Below are positions 9,109 through 16,953 of a stretch of 64,000 nucleotides of DNA, piece by piece (positions within the stretch are counted from its first letter, which is position 1; each line of letters begins with the position of its first letter). The notes beneath the pieces are model-generated. The model was not told the origin of the DNA. It saw only the letters and a program-made list of their open reading frames with translations, and did not search any database. The position numbers and the translations under genes were made by a program. Source of the stretch: Mesorhizobium sp. SOD10 (GTDB lineage: Bacteria; Pseudomonadota; Alphaproteobacteria; Rhizobiales; Rhizobiaceae); the NCBI GenBank assembly GCA_000824805.1, contig CCNA01000002.1, positions 186,001 through 250,000 on the forward strand, written 5' to 3'.

Positions 9109-11186
9109 TCCGGGAAGGTCAGCAGAAGGTTGAGATGACGGTCGACGCGTGCCTGCGTTCCCGCAGGTATGGCGAAGGTGGTGTCTTCCTGCACCACCAC
9201 GGCCGGCCCGCTGAACGTGCTGCCGGGCACCAGGTTCTGCCGGTCGTGAAGGTCGACGGTCTCGACGCTGAGGCCCGTGTAGACGGGCAGCCCGCGCACT
9301 GGCGCGGCCGGAGCATCGATCTCGTCGGTCTCCGGAAAGGACAGGGCCGGACCTGCGCCTATCGCCGACAGCCGGACATTCACAAGCTCGATCGCGCCGT
9401 CCGGGTCGTGGAAATCGTAAAGCCGCTCGTGGGTGCGGTGGAAGGCCTGCTCGATCGCGGTCATGTCACCTTCGGCCAGCCATTTCGGCGAAAGGACGAC
9501 CTCGATCTCATAGCTCTGCCCGACATAGCGCATGTCGCAGGAGAGGCAGAGTTGCGCGGCCGCGTCGTGTCCCTGCGCCGCGAGCCAGTCGCGGCCCTCT
9601 TGGGCAAGTGCCTCGAACGCCTCGCGGATCATGGGGAGCGATGCGCCCGTCAACGGGCTGAAGATGGTGCGGATGAAGTCGCCGCGCAGATCGGCCACCA
9701 GCCCGCCCAGCGCCGACACCACGCCCGGGCGGCGCGGCGCAAGGACGCGCTTCATGCCGAGTTCGCGGGCAAGGAAGGCGCCGAGCATCGGGCCGCCGCC
9801 GCCGAAGGGCATCAGCGTGAAATCGCGCAGGTCGACGCCGGCGCGCGAGGCGAGCTTCTCGACCTCGACGAACATCTCCGACACCGCGATATCCAGGATC
9901 GCCTGGGCCGTCTGCTCGACCGGGCGGCCGAGCCGCGCGGCAAGCTCGCCGACCGCGCGATGCGCCAGGCCCGTATCGATCCTGAGCTGGCCATAGGCCA
10001 TCTCGCTGTGACCGAGCCATCCGCACACGACCATGGCGTCCGTCACCGTCGCCTGCTCGCCGCCACGACCATAGCATGCCGGTCCCGGCGTCGAACCGGC
10101 CGACTCCGGCCCGACACGCAGCACCCCTTGCGCGTCGACGCTGGCGATCGAGCCGCCGCCGATGCCGATCGAGCTCACCGACACCGACGGGATATGGAGC
10201 GGAAACTCGCCGATCAGCTCGCCGGTGCCGAACTGCGCCTCGCCGCCTATGATGAGGGCGAAGTCGGCCGAGGTCCCGCCGATGTCGAGGGTAAGAACCT
10301 TGTCCTCGCCTGCCTGACGCGCCAGCCACGAGGCGCCGATGACCCCGGAGGCCGTTCCCGACAAAAGCATGTTCACGCAGGCACGCTTGCCTTCGGCGGC
10401 GTTCATCAGCCCGCCGTTCGACTTCGTCAGCATCGGGCGGGCCGGCACACCGCGATCCTTCAGCCGCGCTTCCAACGCCGTCAGATAGCCGGCGACGCGC
10501 GGATGGACATAGCCGTTCAGGATGGCGGTCGAACTGCGCTCGTATTCGCGGATGACCGGCCAGACCTCGGCCGAAGTGGAGACGAAGAGGTTCGGCGCAA
10601 GACGCGCGATTGCAGCTTTGACCGCAGCTTCCTGCGCGGCGTTGCGCCAGGAATGGAGGAAGGCGACGATGATCCCTTGCGCCCCGTTCGCTTTCGCTGC
10701 CGCGACCGCGCTTTCCACCGCCGCCATATCCGGCGCTCGCGATTCGCTGCCATCGGCACGCATGCGAGCCGGAATGCCGAAGACCATATCGCGCGCGATC
10801 AGCGGGTCCGGCCGCGCGCAGAACAGCGAATACATGTCCGGCATGCGAAGCCGCGCGAGCTCGATCACGTCCTCGAAGCCGGCATTGGTGAACAGCGCGA
10901 GCGGCGCGCCCTTGCGCTGGATGATGGTGTTGATGCCGATGGTCGTGCCGTGCACGAAGCGCGTCATGCGGGTGGGATCGAAACCTTCGCGTTCCGCCAG
11001 CAGGGCGAGGCCCGTCATCAACTCGGCGCCCGGATCTTCCGGCGTCGTCAGCACCTTCAGCGAGGCGACGCGCCCGGACTTTGCCTCGAGCGCGCAGAAA
11101 TCGATGAAGGTCCCTCCGATATCGACGCCGACCTTCCAGTCAGCCCCGTTCCGCGCCTCATCCGCGCTTACGATGGCACCGTCCAT
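9105..11186 (-). CDS. hyuA: Hydantoinase A/5-oxoprolinase subunit (HyuA family)
   Basis: ATP-binding alpha subunit of the same amidohydrolase, 693 aa. The actin-fold phosphate motifs are clear: VGVDIGGTFIDF (residues 19-30) and LTLDIGGTSADFALI (about residue 300), with the adenosine region GGGGPMLGAFLARELGM further on. The ATG at 11186 is preceded by GGGAGA. It is first in a four-gene operon with hyuB and the hcnA/hcnB-like genes. About 90 bp upstream is the stop of a LysR gene; a motif shared with the lysR-dadA intergenic region overlaps that stop, which suggests LysR control. Confidence 0.94.
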   Translation of the reverse strand: MDGAIVSADEARNGADWKVGVDIGGTFIDFCALEAKSGRVASLKVLTTPEDPGAELMTGLALLAEREGFDPTRMTRFVHGTTIGINTIIQRKGAPLALFTNAGFEDVIELARLRMPDMYSLFCARPDPLIARDMVFGIPARMRADGSESRAPDMAAVESAVAAAKANGAQGIIVAFLHSWRNAAQEAAVKAAIARLAPNLFVSTSAEVWPVIREYERSSTAILNGYVHPRVAGYLTALEARLKDRGVPARPMLTKSNGGLMNAAEGKRACVNMLLSGTASGVIGASWLARQAGEDKVLTLDIGGTSADFALIIGGEAQFGTGELIGEFPLHIPSVSVSSIGIGGGSIASVDAQGVLRVGPESAGSTPGPACYGRGGEQATVTDAMVVCGWLGHSEMAYGQLRIDTGLAHRAVGELAARLGRPVEQTAQAILDIAVSEMFVEVEKLASRAGVDLRDFTLMPFGGGGPMLGAFLARELGMKRVLAPRRPGVVSALGGLVADLRGDFIRTIFSPLTGASLPMIREAFEALAQEGRDWLAAQGHDAAAQLCLSCDMRYVGQSYEIEVVLSPKWLAEGDMTAIEQAFHRTHERLYDFHDPDGAIELVNVRLSAIGAGPALSFPETDEIDAPAAPVRGLPVYTGLSVETVDLHDRQNLVPGSTFSGPAVVVQEDTTFAIPAGTQARVDRHLNLLLTFPE

Positions 11187-11264
11187 GAGCCGTTCTCCCG
11201 ATTAGCCAACCGAAAGCTGGCACGGCTGGACGGCGCGCGTCCAAGACGTATAAGGGGCACGGAT

Positions 11265-11280
11265 ATAAGTCTTGCTTATG
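11265..11280. promoter_or_regulatory. Candidate LysR operator, copy A (upstream of hyuA)
   Basis: The sequence ATA-N6-GCTTATG overlaps the lysR stop codon and lies about 80-95 bp upstream of hyuA. The same motif with identical spacing occurs on the other side of lysR at 12191. Within it, ATAAG and CTTAT are inverted, as in many LysR sites. Confidence 0.5.
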
Positions 11281-12181
11281 CCTTGGCGCGATGGTCGCCG
11301 AGAACGGCCGAACAAGCCGCGCGGATTTCATCGCGCATCATCTCGTCGGCCCGCGAAAGGGCCCGTGCGCGCGAGGTCAGCAGCGCGATCGGAAATTCCG
11401 GCCCCGCCGCAAGCGGCCTGACGGCGAGCCCGGCGAACTGATGCCATGGCAGCAGCGCATCGACCAGACCGATGCCCAAGCCGGCCTGGACGAAGCCGAC
11501 CGCGGATATGGATGCATCGATCTCGAGCAACGGCGAAAGCGCCACACCCTGCGCGCGGGCTGCGTGAGCCAGCTCGTCGGCAGGGCGGGTGTTTCCGCGA
11601 TAGGAGATCAACTCCTCTCCGGCGAGGTCGGCAAGCGTCAGCTCGGTTTTCATGGCCAACGCATGCCCGGCGGGCAACAGGCAAGCGAAGCCGATGCTGC
11701 CGATCACCTCGGCCTCGATGTCGGGAGGCAGGCGATCGTCCATGGCCACGCCGAGGCTGGCATCCCCGGCGCGCAGCATGTCGACGATCGCGGCGATCGG
11801 GGCGCTATGGGAACGCAGCAATATATTGGGATGCTGCGCCCGGAACCCGGTGAACGCGCGCGGCAGTATAGCCATGGCCGGCGGCGGAGACGCCGCAACC
11901 CGCACCAGCCCGGCGCGCCCCAGCCGCAGATCCGTGGTCTTGCGGCGCAGCCCGTCCAGCCCCGCCGACAGCCTCTCGGCATCGGGGAATATCTCGAGCG
12001 CATCCGGGGTCGGCCGCAGCCGGCCCTTGACCCGCTCGAACAGCGTGAAGCCGAGTTCGTCCTCGGTGTGAAGCAGGATTTGGCTGAGCGCAGGCTGGGA
12101 GATGTTCAACATCCGTGCCGCGGCGGTCACGGTGCCCGCGCGCATGACGGCGATGAACACTTCCAATTGCCGGGCCCGCAT
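11276..12181 (-). CDS. LysR family transcriptional regulator
   Basis: LysR-type regulator of 301 aa. The ATG at 12181 gives MRARQLEVFIAVMRAGTVTA, the normal family beginning; a much longer open frame runs upstream into the divergent oxidase and is not credible. The helix-turn-helix covers about residues 17-45 (AARMLNISQPALSQ), followed by the effector-binding domain, where a SYRGNTR stretch marks the second subdomain. It sits between the hyuA operon and a divergent DadA-type gene, with one copy of a shared ATA-N6-GCTTATG motif on each side, so it probably regulates both transcripts and itself. The inducer is unknown. Confidence 0.93.
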   Translation of the reverse strand: MRARQLEVFIAVMRAGTVTAAARMLNISQPALSQILLHTEDELGFTLFERVKGRLRPTPDALEIFPDAERLSAGLDGLRRKTTDLRLGRAGLVRVAASPPPAMAILPRAFTGFRAQHPNILLRSHSAPIAAIVDMLRAGDASLGVAMDDRLPPDIEAEVIGSIGFACLLPAGHALAMKTELTLADLAGEELISYRGNTRPADELAHAARAQGVALSPLLEIDASISAVGFVQAGLGIGLVDALLPWHQFAGLAVRPLAAGPEFPIALLTSRARALSRADEMMRDEIRAACSAVLGDHRAKA

Positions 12182-12190
12182 TGTCACTCC

Positions 12191-12206
12191 ATAGGTAAAG
12201 CTTATG
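12191..12206. promoter_or_regulatory. Candidate LysR operator, copy B (lysR/dadA-like intergenic)
   Basis: ATA-N6-GCTTATG embedded in the palindrome CCATA-N9-TATGG (12189-12207). It is 10 bp upstream of the lysR start and 78 bp upstream of the divergent oxidase, the usual position for an autoregulating LysR site that also activates a divergent target. It matches copy A at 11265. Confidence 0.55.
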
Positions 12207-12283
12207 GACCTTGCCCAAACCGATCTTTGACGCAATGCCGCGGCGCCGACAAGATGGCGGCATCCAAGGATCAAGGAACGACT

Positions 12284-13402
12284 ATGGATGTAATCGTGCT
12301 GGGCGGCGGACTGATGGGGACGGCTTCGGCCTACTTCCTTGCCAGACGCGGCGCTCGCGTGACACTGATCGAGCGCAACCGGATCGGTACTGGAGCGACC
12401 GTCGCCTCCTTCGGCAACATCCGCCGCACGGGGCGTCATCTCACCCAGCTTCCGCTGGCTCACCGCTCGCTCAAGCTCTGGGGTGAGGCCGGGAAGATGC
12501 TCGGCCGCGACGTGGAATTCCGCGCCACCGGTCATCTCCGGCTAATCTTCGATGAAGGCAGTCTTGCCGACATGCGAGCCTATGCCCAAGCCGCGCAGCC
12601 CTGGGGGCTTGAGTTGGAGGAGCTTGGGCCGCGCGAAATCCGTTCCCGTTTTCCTGGCCTCGGGCCCGAGGCGATCGCGGCCTCGTTCTCTCCGCATGAC
12701 GGCAGCGGCAATCCCCGCCTGATCGCGCCGGCCTTTGCCGAGGCCGCCCTCAAGCTGGGCGCGCAAATGATCGAGGAAGCCCAGGTCGAAAAGATCGAGG
12801 GAACCGCTTCCGGTTTCCTCGTCGCCACCTCAAAGGGTTCATTCGCGGCCGAATGCCTGCTCAACACCGCAGGCGCTTGGGGCGCGCGCATCGCCGCGCT
12901 GTTCGGCGAACAGGTTCCGCTCGATGCCCGCGGCCCACAGATGGGTGTGACCGAGCCGCTGCCGCATCGCATCCTGCCGGTGGTCGGCATCTGGACGCGC
13001 GACAAGGACTGCGGCGCCTATCTGCGTCAGGTCGAGCGCGGCAACATCGTCTTCGGCGGCGCGGCCGAAAGGGTGGCCGTGGACCTCGATCCGGGCCATG
13101 CGGCCGCTGATCCCATACGCCTTCCGATGCAACTGCGCGCCGTTGCGCGATTGCTGCCGTCAATCGCGAAGGTCGCTGTCATCCGCACCTGGTCCGGTTG
13201 CGAAGGCTATGTGCGCGACATGCTGCCAGTCATGGGTCGCTCGGCGACGACGCCGGGCCTGTTCCACGCCTTCGGCTTCTGCGGACATGGCTTCCAGCTC
13301 GGCCCGGGCGTGGGCGATGCCATGGCCGAGCTCATGGTGACCGGCCGCTGCGAAACACCGCTCGACGATTTCAGGGTGGATCGCTTCGGCCGCGGAGCCT
13401 AA
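12284..13402 (+). CDS. FAD-dependent amine oxidoreductase (DadA/DAO family), second copy
   Basis: Flavoprotein of 372 aa with an N-terminal FAD fold VIVLGGGLMGTASAYFLARR (residues 3-22) starting almost at the Met, as in glycine/sarcosine oxidases and HcnC. The ATG at 12284 follows AAGGA at normal spacing. C-terminal landmarks are RTWSGCEGYVRDMLPVMG and GFCGHGFQLGPGVGDAMAEL. It diverges from lysR and is likely LysR-controlled, which makes it the better candidate for the beta subunit of the HcnA/HcnB-like complex than the Lrp-linked oxidase at 4102. It could also be an independent sarcosine- or D-amino-acid-type oxidase. Confidence 0.9.
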   Translation: MDVIVLGGGLMGTASAYFLARRGARVTLIERNRIGTGATVASFGNIRRTGRHLTQLPLAHRSLKLWGEAGKMLGRDVEFRATGHLRLIFDEGSLADMRAYAQAAQPWGLELEELGPREIRSRFPGLGPEAIAASFSPHDGSGNPRLIAPAFAEAALKLGAQMIEEAQVEKIEGTASGFLVATSKGSFAAECLLNTAGAWGARIAALFGEQVPLDARGPQMGVTEPLPHRILPVVGIWTRDKDCGAYLRQVERGNIVFGGAAERVAVDLDPGHAAADPIRLPMQLRAVARLLPSIAKVAVIRTWSGCEGYVRDMLPVMGRSATTPGLFHAFGFCGHGFQLGPGVGDAMAELMVTGRCETPLDDFRVDRFGRGA

Positions 13403-14121
13403 CGAAGCGATTTGATAACGATTGGCTTCCTCAAGACGTAGCGGTGACCGCTTTTAGGAAACACAGAGTTCACCGCCACGGCCGATACGAGACGCAAAGC
13501 GCGTCTACACTCGATGCCTCCCAAATTGTCCTAAACCAAAACTTCTATCCCACTTTGTCCATAAGCCCCCGCAGTTCGGGCCGAGGCGCGACCCAGAGGC
13601 GATGCTGAAGTATAGAACTAAGGGCCCCTCCCCGAGTTCTGCAGCCACTGGTCTCGGGCCGTCATCGTGCGGTCCTTCTAGCGAGCCTTAGAGCCGCCCC
13701 TCCCGCAGAAGAAAACGGAGGAAAGTAGAACATTCGTGCGCACAGATGTGCACACGCCATACAACTAAGTCTCTGAAATAATCAGATAATTTACCCAGTC
13801 CTCGATGGTTGCTACCGGTATGGAATAGTTTCCCGTCGGGCTCGGTATATGCGGCATCGAGGTGAAGTTTGTGCGCGCTCGCCATTTTGGAGAATTTCCG
13901 GGTGCTCAAGCACAGCGTCAGGCGTTGGCGTGCGCGAGACAAACGTGAGCGCAGGAATATCTTCGCAGACCCGCTCGCGACCGAAAATTCTGCCGGTAGG
14001 ACCCGGGATCCCGCTGCCCCATCTCCCAAGCTGGGTCGCTTCCGCAGAGCATGTCGATCGACAGGACGATTTCCGGCCATTGTCGGCCGGATTGCGGAAA
14101 TCAACGTGAAGCAAAGTCAAC
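13403..14121. other. 719-bp stretch with no recognisable gene
   Basis: No open frame here resembles a known protein. Base composition is mixed, with AT-richer patches near 13500-13560 and 13740-13830 compared with the flanking coding DNA. A minus-strand open frame at 13688-14104 contains no recognisable motif. This is where the catabolic cluster ends and may be a decayed remnant or a junction; no repeats or integrase remains were found. Confidence 0.5.
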
Positions 14122-14739
14122 ATGAAGCCGCTGACGGTCCGATGGCGATCGATCCCTTCCGCATTCGCAGGTGAACGACATGAATTCCGAAGGGTCGCCC
14201 GGATTCCCGAAAGTCCGCCGCCGGTCGGACGTCGACTGCAATCCGTCCTCGTCCTTTTCATCCTTACAACCGCGCTGATCTCGATACCCGCACCGATGGC
14301 CGGGCTGCGGGCGGAGGGCGGAACTCTTCCACTACCGCGCTTCGTCTCGCTGAAAGCCTCATCCGCCAACCTGCGCGTCGGACCGGGCACCGGCTACGAC
14401 ATCCAATGGGTCATGACACGCCCGGGCATCCCGCTGGAGATCTATCAGCAATATGGCAATTGGCGCCGCGTGAGGGACTGGGAGGGAACCACCGGATGGA
14501 TCTTCGGACCGCTCCTGTCCGGGCGAAGAACGGGGATTGTCGCTCCTTGGGCGAAGAACAAGGTTGCGTTGCGCAACAAGCCGGCAATCGACGGTCGCAT
14601 CACCGCGTGGCTCGAGCCTCGCGTCCGAGTCAAGCTGACACGGTGTGACGGGAAGTGGTGCGCTGTCGCGCTGAGGGAGGCGTCCGGCTTCGTCAAACAA
14701 ACCGACTTGTGGGGCGTCTATCCCGATGAAGTGCTTTAA
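14122..14739 (+). CDS. Secreted bacterial SH3-domain protein (SH3_4/DUF1058 type)
   Basis: Protein of about 205 aa with a basic N-terminus and one hydrophobic segment (SVLVLFILTTALISIPAPMA, about residues 41-60) acting as signal peptide or anchor. Two SH3_4-type repeats follow: the first around SLKASSANLRVGPGTGYDIQ to WRRVRDWEGTTGWIFGPLLS, the second around KVALRNKPAI to FVKQTDLWGVYP. Such proteins are periplasmic and probably bind cell-wall material. The start is uncertain: no strong ribosome site precedes the ATG at 14122, and the N-terminal 35 residues are not family-like. Confidence 0.8.
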   Translation: MKPLTVRWRSIPSAFAGERHEFRRVARIPESPPPVGRRLQSVLVLFILTTALISIPAPMAGLRAEGGTLPLPRFVSLKASSANLRVGPGTGYDIQWVMTRPGIPLEIYQQYGNWRRVRDWEGTTGWIFGPLLSGRRTGIVAPWAKNKVALRNKPAIDGRITAWLEPRVRVKLTRCDGKWCAVALREASGFVKQTDLWGVYPDEVL

Positions 14740-14827
14740 CGGGATGGCTCAAATGCAAGCAAAGGCCCGCAGGCATCGGCCGAAGGCCGACGCTCCGCCA
14801 ACACCCGGCGTCGCGGGCGTGCAGGTA

Positions 14828-15130
14828 CTAACGTCTCAAGGCGTAGACATTGTCCATCGACGCGCCACCCAGCGGCAGCGCCATGTCGTCGTCAAGCAGC
14901 CGGGTGATGCGAGCAAAGCCGACAAAGGCTTTCCGCGCCTCCTCGGCCGACATCTTGCCCGCCATTGCCGCCGCGCAGCAATTCAGCGCGCATTGGTAAA
15001 CCGGTCCGCGCCGTCCCGTCGGCCACTTCCGCAGGAACACCATCGCTTCGGAGACGCTATCGACCTCCTCCACAGGATATCCCTGCCCACGCGCAATTCG
15101 CACTGGGGTAAAGAAATGCAAGCGATCCAT
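14828..15130 (-). CDS. DUF982 domain protein
   Basis: Small cytoplasmic protein of 100 aa in the rhizobial DUF982 family, recognisable from the opening PVRIARGQGYPVEEVDSVSEA, then FLRKWPTGRRGPVYQCALNC and AAMAGKMSAEEARKAFVGFA. GGGAGGA precedes the ATG at good spacing. Function is unknown; these genes occur in many copies in Mesorhizobium and Rhizobium. It converges with the SH3 protein and diverges from the NCS1 permease. Confidence 0.85.
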   Translation of the reverse strand: MDRLHFFTPVRIARGQGYPVEEVDSVSEAMVFLRKWPTGRRGPVYQCALNCCAAAMAGKMSAEEARKAFVGFARITRLLDDDMALPLGGASMDNVYALRR

Positions 15131-15436
15131 AATTTTCCTCCCGGTCGACCGCAGTGCAGTCGAACTCCATCAAACGCACGTCTCGAGAATTCGTTCCAAA
15201 CAAATTTGGTTGCCGACGGAAAAAATTTGGAACCGCCGGCCCGCGCCTGAGATGCGAGAAGGCATCTGACGACTCGGCTCGCCTCAGGCTGGAGCCATCG
15301 GATAAGAGCGATTCTCGTTGAATATCTTTAAGGCGAAAGCCGGCAAATGGATTGCTTGCCGGTTCCCCAGCGTCAGGCTTAACCTCCGCGGTCAAACGCG
15401 TGAGGGCGCGTTCTTTTGCAAAGGGGAACACTTGCA
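15131..15436 (+). other. 306-bp intergenic region holding the NCS1 permease leader
   Basis: The divergent promoters of the DUF982 gene and the NCS1 permease must lie here. It contains several short perfect inverted repeats, listed separately. No small open frame with a ribosome site was identified. Confidence 0.5.
15245..15296 (+). promoter_or_regulatory. Structured leader with alternative hairpins upstream of NCS1 permease
   Basis: GCCTGAG (15245-15251) can pair with CTCAGGC (15283-15289), enclosing GATGC/GCATC (15251-15266). An alternative stem, GGCTC (15276-15280) with GAGCC (15292-15296), would break the first. A further stem CCGGCAA/TTGCCGG lies at 15340-15362. Mutually exclusive stems are typical of attenuators or riboswitches, but no known aptamer was recognised. 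Confidence 0.35.
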
Positions 15437-16894
15437 ATGACTATTCAAGGCGCATCGCCTGACCTCTACAATGAGGATCTGGCTCCCGCAACGGTCAGGA
15501 ACTGGGGACCGTTTTCGATCTTCAACGTCTGGACCTCGGACGTCCACAGCCTCTGGGGGTACTATCTGGCGGCCAGCCTGTTTCTGTTCTGCGGCGGCTT
15601 CGTCAACTTCATCATCGCCATCGGCATCGGCTCGCTGATCATCTACGGCCTGATGAACCTGGTCGGCTATGCCGGTGTGAAGACCGGCCTGCCCTACCCC
15701 GTGCTTGCCCGCGCCTCCTTCGGCATCTGGGGCGCCAACGTCCCGGCTCTGGTGCGTGCCATCGTCGCCTGCTTCTGGTACGGCGCCCAGACGGCCGCGG
15801 CGTCGGGCGCGATCGTCGCGCTGCTGACGCGCCTGCAATGGTTCGACGAGTTCAACAAGAGCTCGCACATGCTCGGCCATTCCACCCTCGAGGTGATCTG
15901 CTTCGTCATCATCTGGGCGCTGCAGCTGCTGATCATCCAGAAGGGCATGGAAACCGTGCGCCGCTTCCAGGATTGGGCTGGCCCGGCCGTCTGGGTCATG
16001 ATGCTGATCCTGGCCATCTATCTTTGCGTGAAGTCGGGCGCCTTCGCGTTCACCAGCGACATCCCGATGGACGTGCTGCTGGACAAGACCAAGGATGCCG
16101 GCGTTCCGGGCGAGCCTGGCTCCTGGACCGCCCTGTTCGCGGTGGCCGCCATCTGGGTCACCTATTTCTCGGCGCTCTATCTCAATTTCTGCGACTTCGC
16201 CCGCTACGCGCCGGACAATGCAGCGCTGCGCAAGGGCAACATCTGGGGCCTGCCGGTCAACCTCATCCTGTTCTCGCTGGTTGCCGGAGTCACCACGATC
16301 GCCGCCTATGACGTCTACCACGAGGTGCTGCTGCATCCCGACCAGATCTCGGCCAAGTTCGACAGCTGGTTCCTGGCGGCTCTCGCCGCGCTGACCTTCG
16401 CGGTGGCGACGCTGGGTATCAATGTCGTGGCGAATTTCGTCTCGCCGGCCTTCGACTTCTCCAACGTCTTCCCGCGCCAGATCGACTTCAAGAAGGGCGG
16501 CTACATCGCGGCGCTGATCGCCTTGGTGCTCTATCCCTTCGCGCCATGGGAAGGCAGCGCCGCTTCCTTCGTCAACATCATCGGCGCGACGATGGGACCG
16601 ATCTTCGGCGTGATGATGGTCGATTATTACCTGATCCGCAAAAGCGAGATCGACGTCGCGGCGCTCTATCGCGAGGACGGCGAGTTCCGTTTCCAGAGCG
16701 GCTGGCATGTCAACGCCTTCATCGCTGCCGGCATCGGCGCCATCTTCTCCTCGATCCTGCCCAACTTCACCAACTGGCTGCCGTCCTGGTGGGGCGTCTA
16801 TGGCTGGTTCTTCGGCGTGGCGATCGCAGGCGCCGTCTACTATGTGCTGCGCACGATGGCGCTGGGCGCAGGCGCCAGAACGGCGAAGGCCTGA
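15437..16894 (+). CDS. NCS1 family nucleobase/allantoin/hydantoin:cation symporter
   Basis: Inner-membrane transporter of 485 aa with about twelve hydrophobic segments. The opening NEDLAPATVRNWGPFSIFNVW and the following SDVHSLWGYYLAASLFL are hallmarks of the NCS1 family (cytosine permease, allantoin permease, Mhp1 hydantoin permease). The ATG at 15437 follows AAAGGGGA. Its location about 2 kb from hyuA/hyuB makes a hydantoin- or allantoin-type substrate worth testing, but the intervening genes are unrelated and purine or pyrimidine bases are equally possible. The 3' end abuts an inverted repeat shared with the convergent DUF1697 gene. Confidence 0.92.
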   Translation: MTIQGASPDLYNEDLAPATVRNWGPFSIFNVWTSDVHSLWGYYLAASLFLFCGGFVNFIIAIGIGSLIIYGLMNLVGYAGVKTGLPYPVLARASFGIWGANVPALVRAIVACFWYGAQTAAASGAIVALLTRLQWFDEFNKSSHMLGHSTLEVICFVIIWALQLLIIQKGMETVRRFQDWAGPAVWVMMLILAIYLCVKSGAFAFTSDIPMDVLLDKTKDAGVPGEPGSWTALFAVAAIWVTYFSALYLNFCDFARYAPDNAALRKGNIWGLPVNLILFSLVAGVTTIAAYDVYHEVLLHPDQISAKFDSWFLAALAALTFAVATLGINVVANFVSPAFDFSNVFPRQIDFKKGGYIAALIALVLYPFAPWEGSAASFVNIIGATMGPIFGVMMVDYYLIRKSEIDVAALYREDGEFRFQSGWHVNAFIAAGIGAIFSSILPNFTNWLPSWWGVYGWFFGVAIAGAVYYVLRTMALGAGARTAKA

Positions 16895-16899
16895 AACAA

Positions 16900-16953
16900 G
16901 GCAGTAGGCAGTAGGGATTAGGCAATAGAAAATGCTGCCTACTGCCTACTGCC
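16900..16953. repeat. GGCAGTA-heptamer inverted repeat, copy 1 (bidirectional terminator-like)
   Basis: The left arm GGCAGTAGGCAG (16900-16911) is perfectly complementary to CTGCCTACTGCC (16935-16946), with one more TACTGCC unit following. The arms are built from tandem heptamers. It sits between convergent genes and supplies the last codons and TAG stop of the DUF1697 gene. A relative is at 34030-34068. Confidence 0.8.

Noticed and set aside
6994-11441. Long plus-strand open frames opposite hyuA and hyuB
   Set aside because: Arg/His/Gly-rich composition typical of antisense shadows; the minus-strand genes have clear family motifs and coupled starts.
11291-12283. Upstream extension of the second DadA-type gene
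   Set aside because: It runs antisense through lysR; the ATG at 12284 with AAGGA and an immediate FAD motif is the natural start.
13688-14104. Minus-strand frame of 138 codons in the gap after the second oxidase
   Set aside because: No recognisable motif and no convincing ribosome site; left as unassigned DNA.
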